64,000 nucleotides of DNA from Bretschneidera sinensis (taxonomy: Eukaryota > Streptophyta > Magnoliopsida > Brassicales > Akaniaceae), in contig CM043698.1 in assembly GCA_023935145.1 (NCBI GenBank), forward strand, positions 62,063,501 through 62,127,500, read 5' to 3'. The first letter of the stretch is position 1. Each line of letters opens with the position of its first letter. The translations under genes and the position numbers were made by a program. The notes under the pieces were generated by a model, which ran no database searches, was not told the DNA's origin, and saw nothing but the letters and a program-made list of their open reading frames with translations. Below are positions 12,801 through 23,900 of this stretch, piece after piece.

Positions 12801-14306
12801 TGGTAGATGAAAAATTGCTTGATAGGTATGATAGGAATTTTGGACATGTAGAAAATTATTATGTGAGAAATAATATTTTTTGGAATAATAAGTTGATTTA
12901 TTAATAAAAGTAATAAGTGAAATTCTTGATGAACCATGGTTGATTTTTTTATACAAATTATGAGGAGATGAAATTTAGTGGATCTTGACAAGCTATGATG
13001 GATGATTTGATGTGATTTATGATAAGAGGAATTTAATAGAATATTTTTAATAATAATTTGAGAATAATTAGGATAGTCAATTTAAATATTTAAATTCATG
13101 TCTGTTTTTATGTTATTGTTCATATGCATATTTCATATCATTATTTATATGCATATGCATTAAATAAAAGAACCGGGAGGGGACCGGTCTAATTGAAAAA
13201 CCGTGACAGCCGGTATATACTGGAAATAAAGGAAAACCGTGACAGTCGGTATATGCTGGAAATAAAAGAACCGGGAGGGGGTCGATCTAAGATAAAAACA
13301 TGTCGACATGTGAGAAGATATTCCCTAATAATAATTCATGCATTGTATCTGTTTTAAATATTGATTGCATTATTGAAACGTTGAAGTGTTGTTTGTTATT
13401 GTGAATTTTATTTATAGGTAAACGAGTCTCACAGAGAGACATTTATAGTGAGAAAGAAACATAGAAGTATGATGAGATAAGAACCATATAAATGGTAGAC
13501 TTTATGTTGTGAACCTCATTACGAGGTAATTATGAGATAATTGATGGTCTTAAGGTGAACCAATATATAAGAAGAATAGATTGATAGAGAATGTGACTTA
13601 TGATATGTGTAGTGATAGTAGAATGCTATTATCAAGTTTTGTGAAATATAATTGATTTAATATTGAAAGACCATTTATACAAATTGAGTACTTCTAGTAA
13701 ATTTAATTCACTGAGCGTACAATGATTTCAGGTAGTAAGCAAGACAAATAGTTTGGTGAGTTGAGGTTCAGACGAAATCATTATCTGTAAGCTACGTACG
13801 TGTCCACATCCTCAGACTAATGAGAAAATAAAATAAAAATTTATTTGTAAATTTTATGCATTTTACGTTGAATATAATGTTTAAGTCAAGATCAGAATGA
13901 TGTATTTCTCCTGTTGAGAGTTGAGGATTGATGTAAAAATTTCTATTTCTGTAGTATTATTTTTATTAATTGTTGCATATATGTGTCGAGCTAGGATTTT
14001 CAAAATGTTATGACACCGTCTCGGGGGTGGCCAACCCGAGATGGGTCGTTACATGCTAATAGATTCATTACTTGTGGTAATTGTAACATGGTTGGTCACA
14101 ATGCAAGGGGTTGTAATGCACAAAAAGTTGGAGAAACACCATGGCAAAGGAGGGTGAGAATTAAAAAGCAAAAACAACAAAATGGAAATATTTCTGGTCA
14201 ACAAGTATATTATTTGCTCAATAATATACTGTGGTGCACTTACTTTTATTTTGATATGTATTTAAGACTCGAAATAGAAAGCAGTAGCCTAGGAAATGAC
14301 AACTAG
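9806..14306 (+). pseudogene. Broken MuDR-type MULE transposase
   Basis: Domains appear in the expected order but in shifting frames with many stops. An acidic N-terminal piece is at 9806-10138. The MuDR DNA-binding domain follows at about 10256-10520 (MKFPYVPTFKNALREW, then CDFRIHAS and HHTCPR). The MULE catalytic domain covers about 10890-11370 (GCRPLIGWDECHLK, SWTWFLKLL, AEHRFCIKRLHANFK). A likely small intron interrupts it at about 11118-11223, ending TTCCAAG. A SWIM finger is at about 11660-11740 (CTC, then GIPCKHVV). A CCHC knuckle (CGNCNMVGHNARGC) is at about 14070-14112. A solo LTR separates SWIM and knuckle. MULE transposases act on the TIRs of their family; this copy is not functional as it stands, but its layout shows the element descends from an autonomous one. 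Confidence 0.9.
11964..14053 (+). mobile_element. Solo LTR of an unidentified LTR retrotransposon
   Basis: Begins TGTAATACCCG and ends GGTCGTTACA, so it has TG...CA termini. It is flanked by GGCTA and TGCTA (four of five bases match), consistent with a 5-bp target duplication. It contains no coding region. A short repeat at about 13200-13262 reads AAAACCGTGACAGYCGGTAT. A second, older copy in opposite orientation lies at about 31430-33684. The insertion splits the transposase pseudogene of the host MULE. Confidence 0.85.
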
Positions 14307-15032
14307 CTAAAAAGGCAATTGACTCATCATCACAACCACCTCCAACTTCCCACACAAACATAAATAATCTAGAAAGGGTTAGTAATTTTCTTAGTGGTTT
14401 GTAGTTACATAATTTGGAAATGGGTACTAATTTTCATGGTGTTTATTTTTCAGGTTGCAAGTGTTACACAACCTGCCCTAACAGTGGAAAGATGTGCTAC
14501 TTCCCAGTTTGAAACTTCAAGCTCAAGATGAGGTAGAGACGGGAGTTAGTAGAGGTGGAGATAGATCTAGAGGTTCTAGTTTTGGTGCAAGCATCCAAGG
14601 CCTTCCACTTCAGTTTTGAGTTGCGTTTACATATTGTTCTTGGTCTAAACAAGTGTTAGGATGTTTTTTTTTTTTTTTTTGTGAAATGTATTTTATTATT
14701 CTATTGAATGGTTATGTTATTTGAATATGTTTAATTAAGTCTAACACTGAGTATGTTTTTGTATTTGTGAGCTGTATTTGTTCTCCATGGTTATATTATT
14801 TTGTGGAAAATTTGTTGAAGGAAAAAGTTGTTTCTGTAAAGATTCATCGAGTATAGAAAATGTCAAAAAATGAAATTTTTGTTCCCAGAATTATAGAATC
14901 ATTTACATTGAAATATAATTGAAATAAGTGGTCTATTTTAGATTTAGAAAATGATTTTTGGTTCTCACTAGGGGTCACTTGGCCTTTGTATTACTGTGGA
15001 GTTAACTGATATTGAAATAAATATGAAAAAAG

Positions 15033-15264
15033 GGTTATTTTGGTCCTTTAATAGACATTGAAATAAATCAGAACAAGGTTATTTTGGTCTTTTAACAAAT
15101 ATTTAAATAAATCTAAATGGGTTATTTTGGTCCTTTAACAGACATTGAAATAAATCAGAACAGGTTATTTTGGTCTTTTAAAAGATATTTAAAAAAATCT
15201 GAATAGGGTTATTTTGGTCATTTAACAGACATTTAAATAAGTCTGAATAGGGTTATTTTAGTCA
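15033..15264. repeat. Six-unit 43-44-bp minisatellite next to the right MULE TIR
   Basis: GGTTATTTT recurs at 15033, 15077, 15120, 15163, 15207 and 15251. The units share TTTAACAGACATTGAAATAAATC-like sequence. One equivalent unit (inverted) is present inside the left TIR. Confidence 0.88.
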
Positions 15265-15396
15265 TTTACTATGGACTTAACAGACTTCAACCCTATGCTA
15301 ATTGTGTCAAACACAAGATTTACTATAAAACAAAAGAAACCTCGGGGTTGGATATGAAACTAGACCAAACCGCACAGTTTAACACGGAATTTAGCC
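15253..15396 (-). repeat. Right terminal inverted repeat of the MULE
   Basis: Inverted copy of 8137-8281 with scattered differences, ending GGAATTTAGCC. It is followed immediately by the 9-bp target repeat. Confidence 0.9.
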
Positions 15397-17000
15397 TTTA
15401 TTTTATTATTAAAAAAATTGAGTTAACTGAGAATCTCCGTCATTTTTAATGAAGAATCTTTGTTTTCATTTATAAGCGGGGACGATGATGAATATTGAGA
15501 TTTTCAGAAATCTTTGATAGGGTTGGAGACGAAGTGACAAAATAAAATCTTCGGTGGGGATGAAAACGTGGACAAAGAGTATTTTTGTAAATGGAGATAA
15601 GTACGAAGATGACACTCTTTACTTCAAAACCATCATTTTGTCATCCCTATTCATAACTAAATCAATGCTAATAAAAATATATTCAAAATGTTATTAATAC
15701 TTATTTAAACTTTTTTTTTTAAATGAATTGAAACAAACTTGAATCTAATAACTTGTAGAGAAATTAATCGAATACTTTATTTTTATTTATTTTTTTTAGT
15801 AAAAACTGGGAAAATAATAATAATAAAAAATAAAACATGAAAAAAATTTCAAATTTAAAGAGAGAGGGAAAGAGGAGAGAGAAATTTCTTGCTTGGTTAG
15901 AGTGAAATTGTTTAAAAAGATGAGAAGCTAAAGGGTATTTTACTCTCTCAACTTAGCTTATCATTTAACCACTTTAAAAAATAAAATCTAAGTTGCTCAA
16001 TATAAGAATTTCAAAATTTGCATGTAATTATTAAATTGTTAATTATAAATTATAACGTTGTTTGATAACCCACTTTAAATAAAATTAAAACAAATTCTGT
16101 GCGAATAAACTTAACTAAATGAGATATAATATAAACCTAAAGCCATGTGGTTTTAGTTTTCTATGTGATGCTATCAATGAATTATCATAAAAGAATACCA
16201 TATTTATATAAGTGAAGAGTACAATACTTTGAAAAACATATAAAGAAAATCCATAAAAAATCTCAAAAAATATTTCTAACTCATCCTGTGTTTGTTTTTC
16301 ATTTTTAAATATATAATTCAATAAATCGATATTCACTATGAAAAATACATGTATAATATTTTTTTAAAAAATGTTTCTTTATAAGTTTCCCTCTTTTGTC
16401 CTCGTTTTCAAAATTTTCACAAAAGAGTTATTCTTTAGATTTATTTATTTATTTTTGGTAAAAGGAAACAATTTCAAATCAACATTTAAAAATTATCGAA
16501 TGAATTACACTATTTAGTGTACTTATGCTTTAAAAATATTATATTTAAAAGCTATGCAATTTGAAAATGATTTATCTAAAATTTTTCTTCAAAATAAAAA
16601 AAAATCTCAGAAAGACCCCTCAAAAATAAAGTTACAACAATAAAAAGCATATGAAAAAAAATTACCTTAATTTTGTAAAAATCTCAGTACTTATTAAAAG
16701 CGGTATCTAACACTAAATCTATATTAGGAACCTTTCTTCTTGAAATTTAATGTTTTTACAAAATTAAGGTAATTATTTTTCATACGCTTAACAGGCTTGC
16801 TTAATATGCCCTCCTTGGAAAGATTTGCAGTTGATTTGTCATCTCACATTTTGTTCATATTTGGGAAAAATGATTAATATTTTCCTATTTGGTTTAACCA
16901 CTATGTCCAAACAACTATAACCTGACCAAAAATATAGTGTGGTTAATTGTATCTAGCTTCTATCAAGTTAATGAATGCATGATGATGAAACCATTTTCCT
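15397..17000. other. Intergenic DNA between the MULE and the TDBD gene
   Basis: AT-rich with no credible coding region. A foldback lies at 16647-16787; nothing else is recognised. Confidence 0.5.
16647..16787. repeat. Inverted repeat or small MITE
   Basis: Arms of about 35 bp at 16647-16682 and 16753-16787 are nearly perfect reverse complements (TTACCTTAATTTTGTAAAA core). They are separated by about 70 bp, so the segment could form a hairpin and may be a small MITE. Confidence 0.7.
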
Positions 17001-17063
17001 GCTATTGAAAATCAATTAGCTAGGCACTAACAAATCCACAGGATTAACATGAATCCATTTGTC

Positions 17064-17246
17064 CACGTGCCAGCCAATAACATGTTACCACGTGGTCTAA
17101 TTAATTTTGGTATAGATTTATAAAGATGGCAAGCTTGCCTTCACTACACTCCCATATAAAACTTGTATCTTTCTACGGTCGAGATTTCCTCATCAATTTT
17201 CTTTGTAAACATACCGGCCCCACGTAGATCAATGGACTTCCACGTG
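17064..17246 (+). promoter_or_regulatory. G-box cluster in the putative TDBD-gene promoter
   Basis: Three CACGTG cores lie at 17064-17069, 17089-17094 and 17241-17246, with a CCAAT motif at about 17074. A TATAAA-like sequence is near 17154. They sit 0.7-0.85 kb before the proposed start codon. CACGTG is bound by bHLH (MYC/PIF) and bZIP factors. The transcription start is not determined. Confidence 0.45.
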
Positions 17247-17908
17247 TACGGTCAGATCAAGGAACCCCATATGGTTATTGTAGACCGCTTTACACTATTT
17301 CTCTGGTCGTCACAGTTAAAAACCCCAGCTCATACTCGCTCAAAATACAGTGCATTTCTATAGTTTTCACTGACCCCCCAAAAATTAAGAGATAAGTTGT
17401 CTGCGGGATGTACGTGCCGGAAAATCTTACCGGTGACGATATATCTGGCGATGGTAATCTTTCTGCCTCTCTCCTTTATCTTAATTTCCATTATTTTTTC
17501 TCCATTGCTGTGGATGTCTTTTGGTATGTAAACATTTTTAAAATCAACTTGATCGTTTAAAGCGCTTGAAGTGTATCTTTTCTCTCTATGTACCGTCGAA
17601 TGCATTTTCTTTTTTCAGTGATTTTGATTAATTGATTCAAGTGGACGAGTGGTTAATTCCTAGGTTTTGTTGTTTATGTGCAGATTAATTGTAGACTTGT
17701 AGATCAAAAGCTTGGAGGTTTTGGTTATTTGCATGATTAGCGCTTGATCTTCATCAGTGGATTGCTTATGCAAAACAGTGCGGTATAAGGCGCAGTTGGC
17801 TTTTAGAGAGTTCCGGTTCGAGTTTTGGGTGAGAAGGGAGTGGGAACTCTCGTGTGAGTCGAGGGCGAGTTGGATCACTGGTGAGCCGGAGAATTTGCAG
17901 CGGCGAAA

Positions 17909-20900
17909 ATGGTAGGTTCTCAACTCTGATGGAAGCTTTTGCATGGAAATGCAGTGTTAAATTTTTTGGCTTATTGTTATTCTTTTTATTTTTTTTGCTT
18001 GGATAATTAGGGCTCTCTGTGCTGTGTTTTGTGTGATCATTGTTTAGTTTGTATTGTTCTTTCGTACTGTATATGGGTATTGGCATTGTGTTGTTGCCGA
18101 TTTCGGAACAAGTGAGGTCACTATTGTCAGATTTAAATGTCACATAATGTATCAATAATCAGGAGTTTTCTTTTCTATTCTAATAGAATCAAATTCGACT
18201 AGATACTAAAAGTAAGTCGCAACAATAAAGGAAGAATAAATGAGGGGAACAAATAATTATAGGGAGTATTATTCGTCTTTCTAGTCTTCGACACAAGAAA
18301 AGGAATTTTACACATCCCTTTCTTGTGCCGAGATGTTTCTTGATCCCATTCGTCAAAAATTCCTATTCTTAGTTTATATTTTCTTTTTCAGGTTTATCAG
18401 AACTTTTTATATATTTTTTAAGATTTACTTATAGTTAAGTAAAAGTCCTACGCCACCAGGCTACAAGTCGCTGGAGGGGTTTTTGCCTCTGGTACTCTCC
18501 AATGTTAGTCAGTATCTCGAAATGAAATAAGAGTATAAGAAAGTAATAGGTTGTAGAGTGAATTGTTTCGTACTTGGGAAATGGCGAGAGCCCTTTATAT
18601 AGTACCTGTAGGTTGAGTTGTTAAGGGAAATAATGGCGGGAAATAATATCGTGGATATTAGGCCCAATAATTGTAATAACATCATACGTAATTATGAGGT
18701 AATAATATCAGGATTTACTCAGGTTTAATGTCGCGGATAATAATGCCATTCATATGTAACTGTCGTGGAGGGATTAATATAGTTGGCCAGAATATCCTAG
18801 AGTTAAGGCTTAAGCGTGAAAATACCATTTTACCCGTGTGACATGTAAGGGTGCGATTGGTCGTTGGACTAGGCTTGTGAACTTGTGCTTTAGTCCTTAA
18901 AGGGCGTCATGTGTCGATATGTCATTGGCGTAGTGAAATTACCCCAGATCACATTGCTATTTGAATTTTGTTGTTGAAGAATTAAAGGGTATTTTTGTGT
19001 TTTTCTTTTTTAAAAAATTTATTTCCATAAGTTGGTTGTGATTTCAGGGTTATGACATATATGTTTTAATTGAAGGAATGGCGAAAATATTTTGTTCAAT
19101 ATACGCAATTATGGTGATTTCCTTAATGGTCCAATACTTAGAAGCTTGTGACTTTTAATTTACAGAAGCTTTGCAGCTCATGCATTATGTGCTAGACAGT
19201 AAGCTACTAGATAGACAGATGGTTATGTAAGCTTCTTTGCTTTTGCCTTTTGTATATGCTACAAATGATGTTCCTAGAGCTACTAGTGTTTGAAAAATCT
19301 GAAGATTAATGTAATGTGATCCTTCCAAGATTAAGGAGATGCTTGTTATGAGCATTTGTTCCCTAAGAGAATCTTTGTGGCCATCACCAGCCGTAATATG
19401 TCAAATTGTTGGTGGTTAGATGAGATTTAAATATGATGTAGAATGGTATAAAAGAAACAAATGAACTACTGAATTCAAGGAAGGGGATCCATTTAAATGA
19501 AGGACTTCTCTTGCCTTTTAATCCCAAATATTCAGTTTTTCGAAAATGAGTCACTGGAGCAAATACATATTGTCTTGAGAGTGTCCTTCATAACTCATGC
19601 TTCCTTTCATTTCTCCCGAGCTAGGGTTTATTGAAGCACAACCTTGAGGAGCTAAGTGTCACTTACCGATGGGCTGAGTTGAAGGTGCAAGTTCAATGAG
19701 AGCTTACTTGGTTATAAAAATTGTATTAATTGTTGGAAATTAAAATTCACCTTCTCTAAAGCCCTTGGGTTTCTTAGCTTAACTGGTTAAATTTCTCAAG
19801 CTGAATCGGATTTGGGAATAGAGTAATTTGTGATCTCGAACTGTGTCATAGATTTAAACAGGAAACCCCTTCTTGGTTTGTTTTGATGTAATTTAATGCA
19901 CACAAGGGTGTTGATGAGACATCAGCTTGCTAAATTTTTGTTGAGCCTTCATGAGTGAAATCCTTAATTCAGTCAACTCTCTTCGCTCAAGTATTTCATG
20001 TAGGTTAAGTTTTGGCTTCTCACCTTGAGGTGTCAGTATATAATCACAGCGTTTCTACTCATCTAACAAGCTTACTTATGGTGACATGGATGCACGTCAA
20101 TCACAAGCTTAATTTTGGGTTCTCACCTTGTATTTATCATTTATTTACTATTCTTAAACATTTTAAAGTGGGTTGGTTTGGGTGGTTGAACTGGCTTAAA
20201 CCCATATAAAACCTTGAACGTCTGCTACATGGTTATAGAACTTGGGTACGTGTGGAGTCTTCATGATTGTGTAAACGACTATCATTTTTGAGCCGATCTT
20301 TCTAGGAAGGACCCATGTAGAAAAGGTATGGTTGGCGTTTATAGATTGCAATATACAGATAAATTTTATTTCATAATCAATACTTACTTTTAAGATTGTT
20401 TGGATGATCTTTGAGATAATAGTCGACCTTTTACTTAGAAGCCCTCGATATGATCGATGTTCTTGTTGGCACATCTGGAATGAGAATGAGCACATATAAT
20501 GTTACTTTGAGCTTGGTATAGTGGAAGTAGACTTATTGATGCTGCTAGTGCCATAGTGCTTGCTTGTGTTGTTTGTGATATTATTAGATTTCATAAATAT
20601 ATATTACATGTTACCTAGTTTAGTAATAATTACAAATTATTTAAATAATCACTTACAAGTTACAACAATATAAAATTTTAAGTTATACTTCATATAATTT
20701 ATATATAAATATATATTAATATTTATAAAATTATAATTATCATGCTCTAGATAGTTAGTAAAAATATTAAACTTTGCTAAAAATCAATTAATTAATTTAA
20801 ATTTAAATTTAAATTATTTTTATTTAAATTAATTATTTTTATTATTATAATTAATTAATTAATATTATTTTATAAATATTTTGAAACGCCCCAAAGTATT

Positions 20901-23900
20901 CAAAAGGCTTATGTCCCAACGTCTCGGGGTTTACGCCTAACACTTCAAGACAAAACACTTTGCCCAACGCTTTCGCCTACGAAAACACTGGATATTAACG
21001 CGTTCAAAGAACCGAGAGAAACATGAAAATACAAAATTAAATTTAAGAGGTCGAGATATAAGTATATTAGGATAATAATCAATGATATATGGATGCGGGA
21101 TACAGGTATTATACAATGTTTAATTAAAATGCATGTATTGATACTGTTTGTTAAATTTATTAATATTCTATAGCTGCAACTTGTTATGGTTTAATCATAC
21201 AACGACTCCTGGTATACATTACTTAAAAATAGTACCAGATTCTGCTCCGCAGATAACAAAGTATAAGCAACCTATTCATTTTTACTACGGAATCTGAGCT
21301 TTAGATTTTGATTATGAGAATAGCTGTCAATTGCCTAATTAGTAAGCAAATTTCTTTATCTAATCAGACAACTTAGCAGTGAATTTTCTAGTTAGGAAGA
21401 TCCATAGTTATAGACTTACAGTAACAATGCAACTTGATAGCAGATTTGGAAAGAAAGTTGGCTAATTCTCTGCTTTCCAAATTATAAGTAGTGTGAACTG
21501 TGTAAACACATTCATGAAGGTAAAATTCAAATCAATATAAGGTACTGTTAAGTTTCCATTGGCCTTTGGCATCATGGCTCCCCTCCCCATCAAAATCGGG
21601 TGGAGGATTAGGTTGCAGTTTCGTCTCCCTTGTGTGTGTGTTAATATGCAAAGAAGGAAAAAAGAAATGAACATGTTGTTTCAAGAGTCTCAAAAACATT
21701 GATGGGTAATACTCTGCTAATTATCAATTCGGTTTACAATTTAAATGCACGGAAGTATTGGTAGAATCGTGTTTGAATTGGAATTGTATGCCTTCAAGCT
21801 GCTCTGTTGTCATTATAATTATCATTGCAAGATATACACAAGTGCTCATAAAATGAAAACACCGTATATGATTAGAATGAAGGGGTTGTGTTGATAATTA
21901 TAAAAAAAAAACATATTAGGTGATAAAGAGAACCATGGTTGTATCAAGTCTTTATAGTCTTTATGAATATCATTTTGAGATTAGTAAGCCGACTAAGTTG
22001 ACGAGCACTTAAAAATTATTGCAGGGAACTTATAAGCTAGACTTGCTTATAAGTTCCCCTCACTTAAAAATTCATGGTGAAAGTATATGTATATTCTGTT
22101 GTAGGTCGGCTAATGTTTTAACATTACAGGGGATTTGAGAGAGAAAGAGGAGAGAGGACGTATAAATTAGAGTTGGTTGGACTTCCTTCGTGTCTGAGCT
22201 GGAGTAGATCTGACCAAAAGGTAGAAGCTAAGTTAGACTCTAGAGAAGTGAAAGAGCTTGCTTGTTTTGGTCAATAACATTGAAGCAATGCCCTTTTATC
22301 TTAGTTTTAAGCTTAGAGGAAAGGGAAACAGCCTTGATTGTATGAATGCATTTTTGAAGCAAGTAATGCCTTATCGTGGTTCTTGAGATTTTGATAAAAT
22401 TTTATATGGAAATTATCTTAAGTTGAATAAATATTGATATGTCAATTTATCCTGATATGATATGCAATATTAGTAGCACAATTACTATCTTGATTGATGC
22501 TTGTGGAACGATATGTTCTACTAGATATGTTCACAGATATGTACAGTGTTATTGTCTTGACTATGAATATTGTAGCACAACAGGCTTCTCGTTTTCTTTT
22601 TTAACCTACTCTTGTTGATTAAGGTTGCAAGTTATGTCTCTCGAATTACATTTTCGTAATTGATTTTGACAGTCTTTCCAGCCCAATTTTTTTTGGATGC
22701 CAAGAGATGCTGGGTGTCTAACCAATGGAGAGATAAATTATGATAATTCCGCAAGAATTGAACTGAAGCGAAGTCATCAATGGTTCATGGATGTCGCTGG
22801 ACCGGAATTATTCAGCAATAAGAAGCAAACAATAGAAGGTGTTGACAACAGGTCTGGCTTGGGAATTTCACACATGAACGTGTCTCCATGGCATAACACT
22901 TCTGGTTTTCAGTCAGTCTCTGGGCAATTCACTGACCGCTTATTTGGGTCTGAGCCTTTACGGACTGTCAATCTGGTTGATAGGAATCTTCCTTCGGTTG
23001 ATAGTGGAAATATGAATATAGGCCAAAAGGATTTCGAGGAGCAATATGATAACAACTCGTCTCTTGGTTTGTCTATGTCTCATACCATCAAAGATCCCTC
23101 ATCACATCTCAGTTTTGGTGGAATCAGAAAAGTTAAAGTCAATCAAGTTAGGGACTCCAACAATGGCATGTCAACACCCATGGGGAACTCTTATAGTAGG
23201 GGAGATAACAGTACGATGGGAATTGGTACCCTCTATAGTAAGAGTGAGAATAACACCATATCCTTGGCCCCATCTTACAGTAACAGTGATGAGAATACCA
23301 TCTCAATGGGGCCGACCTTTTCTAAGGCAGGTGTCAATTTCTTTTCAATGGGTCACACATTCAACGAGGGAGATGAAAATTTCATATCGATGAGCCACAG
23401 TTATGACAAGGGAAATGGGAATATCTGGTCAATGGGTCAACCCTTTGACAAAGTGGATGGGAATTTTATATCGATAGGCCAGTCATATGAGAAGGGAGAT
23501 GGTAATCTCATACCAATGGTTCCCTCCTACAACAAGGGGCAGGAGAATTTCATTTCTATGGCCGCTGCCTACAACAAGGCAGATGAAAATTTAAGTTTGA
23601 TGAGTTCCTCCTATATTAAAGGAGACAATAATATCATATCAATGGGTCTGCCATATAATAAGATGGGTCCTGCCCAAGACAAAGGAGACTCAAATGTTCT
23701 ACCGATGGGTCACAACTATCACAAGGGTGAGAGCAGTACCATATCTTTTGGAGGCTTTCACAATGAACCTGCGACAAATCCCTCTGGCAGTATCATTAGC
23801 AGTTATGATTTGTTAATGAGCACTCAGAACTCAGCTCAAGCTTCTGAAGAACCTGGCCACAAAGATTTGGTTGAGGAAAATGTGGATCCAAAAGTAAATA

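Larger units (their letters stand above)
8137..15396 (+). mobile_element. Mutator-like element (MULE) with TIRs and 9-bp target duplication
   Basis: The two ends are long inverted repeats, each starting GGCTAAATTCC when read inward. They are flanked by perfect 9-bp direct repeats TTTATTTTA at 8128-8136 and 15397-15405, the target-duplication length typical of MULEs. The interior holds a broken MuDR-type transposase (about 9806-14300), into which a 2.1-kb solo LTR was later inserted. Total length is 7,260 bp, about 5.2 kb without the LTR. The TIR sequence is of the same family as that of the element at 59618-63855. Confidence 0.92.

Noticed and set aside
16115..16336. 73-codon minus-strand frame
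   Set aside because: AT-rich, Ile/Phe/Tyr-biased composition expected of random AT-rich DNA.
17766..18155. 129-codon minus-strand frame over the TDBD exon 1 and intron
   Set aside because: No recognised similarity. It overlaps the proposed 5' UTR, start codon and donor on +.
23046..23393. 115-codon frame inside the TDBD exon
   Set aside because: Shadow frame of the coding repeats.
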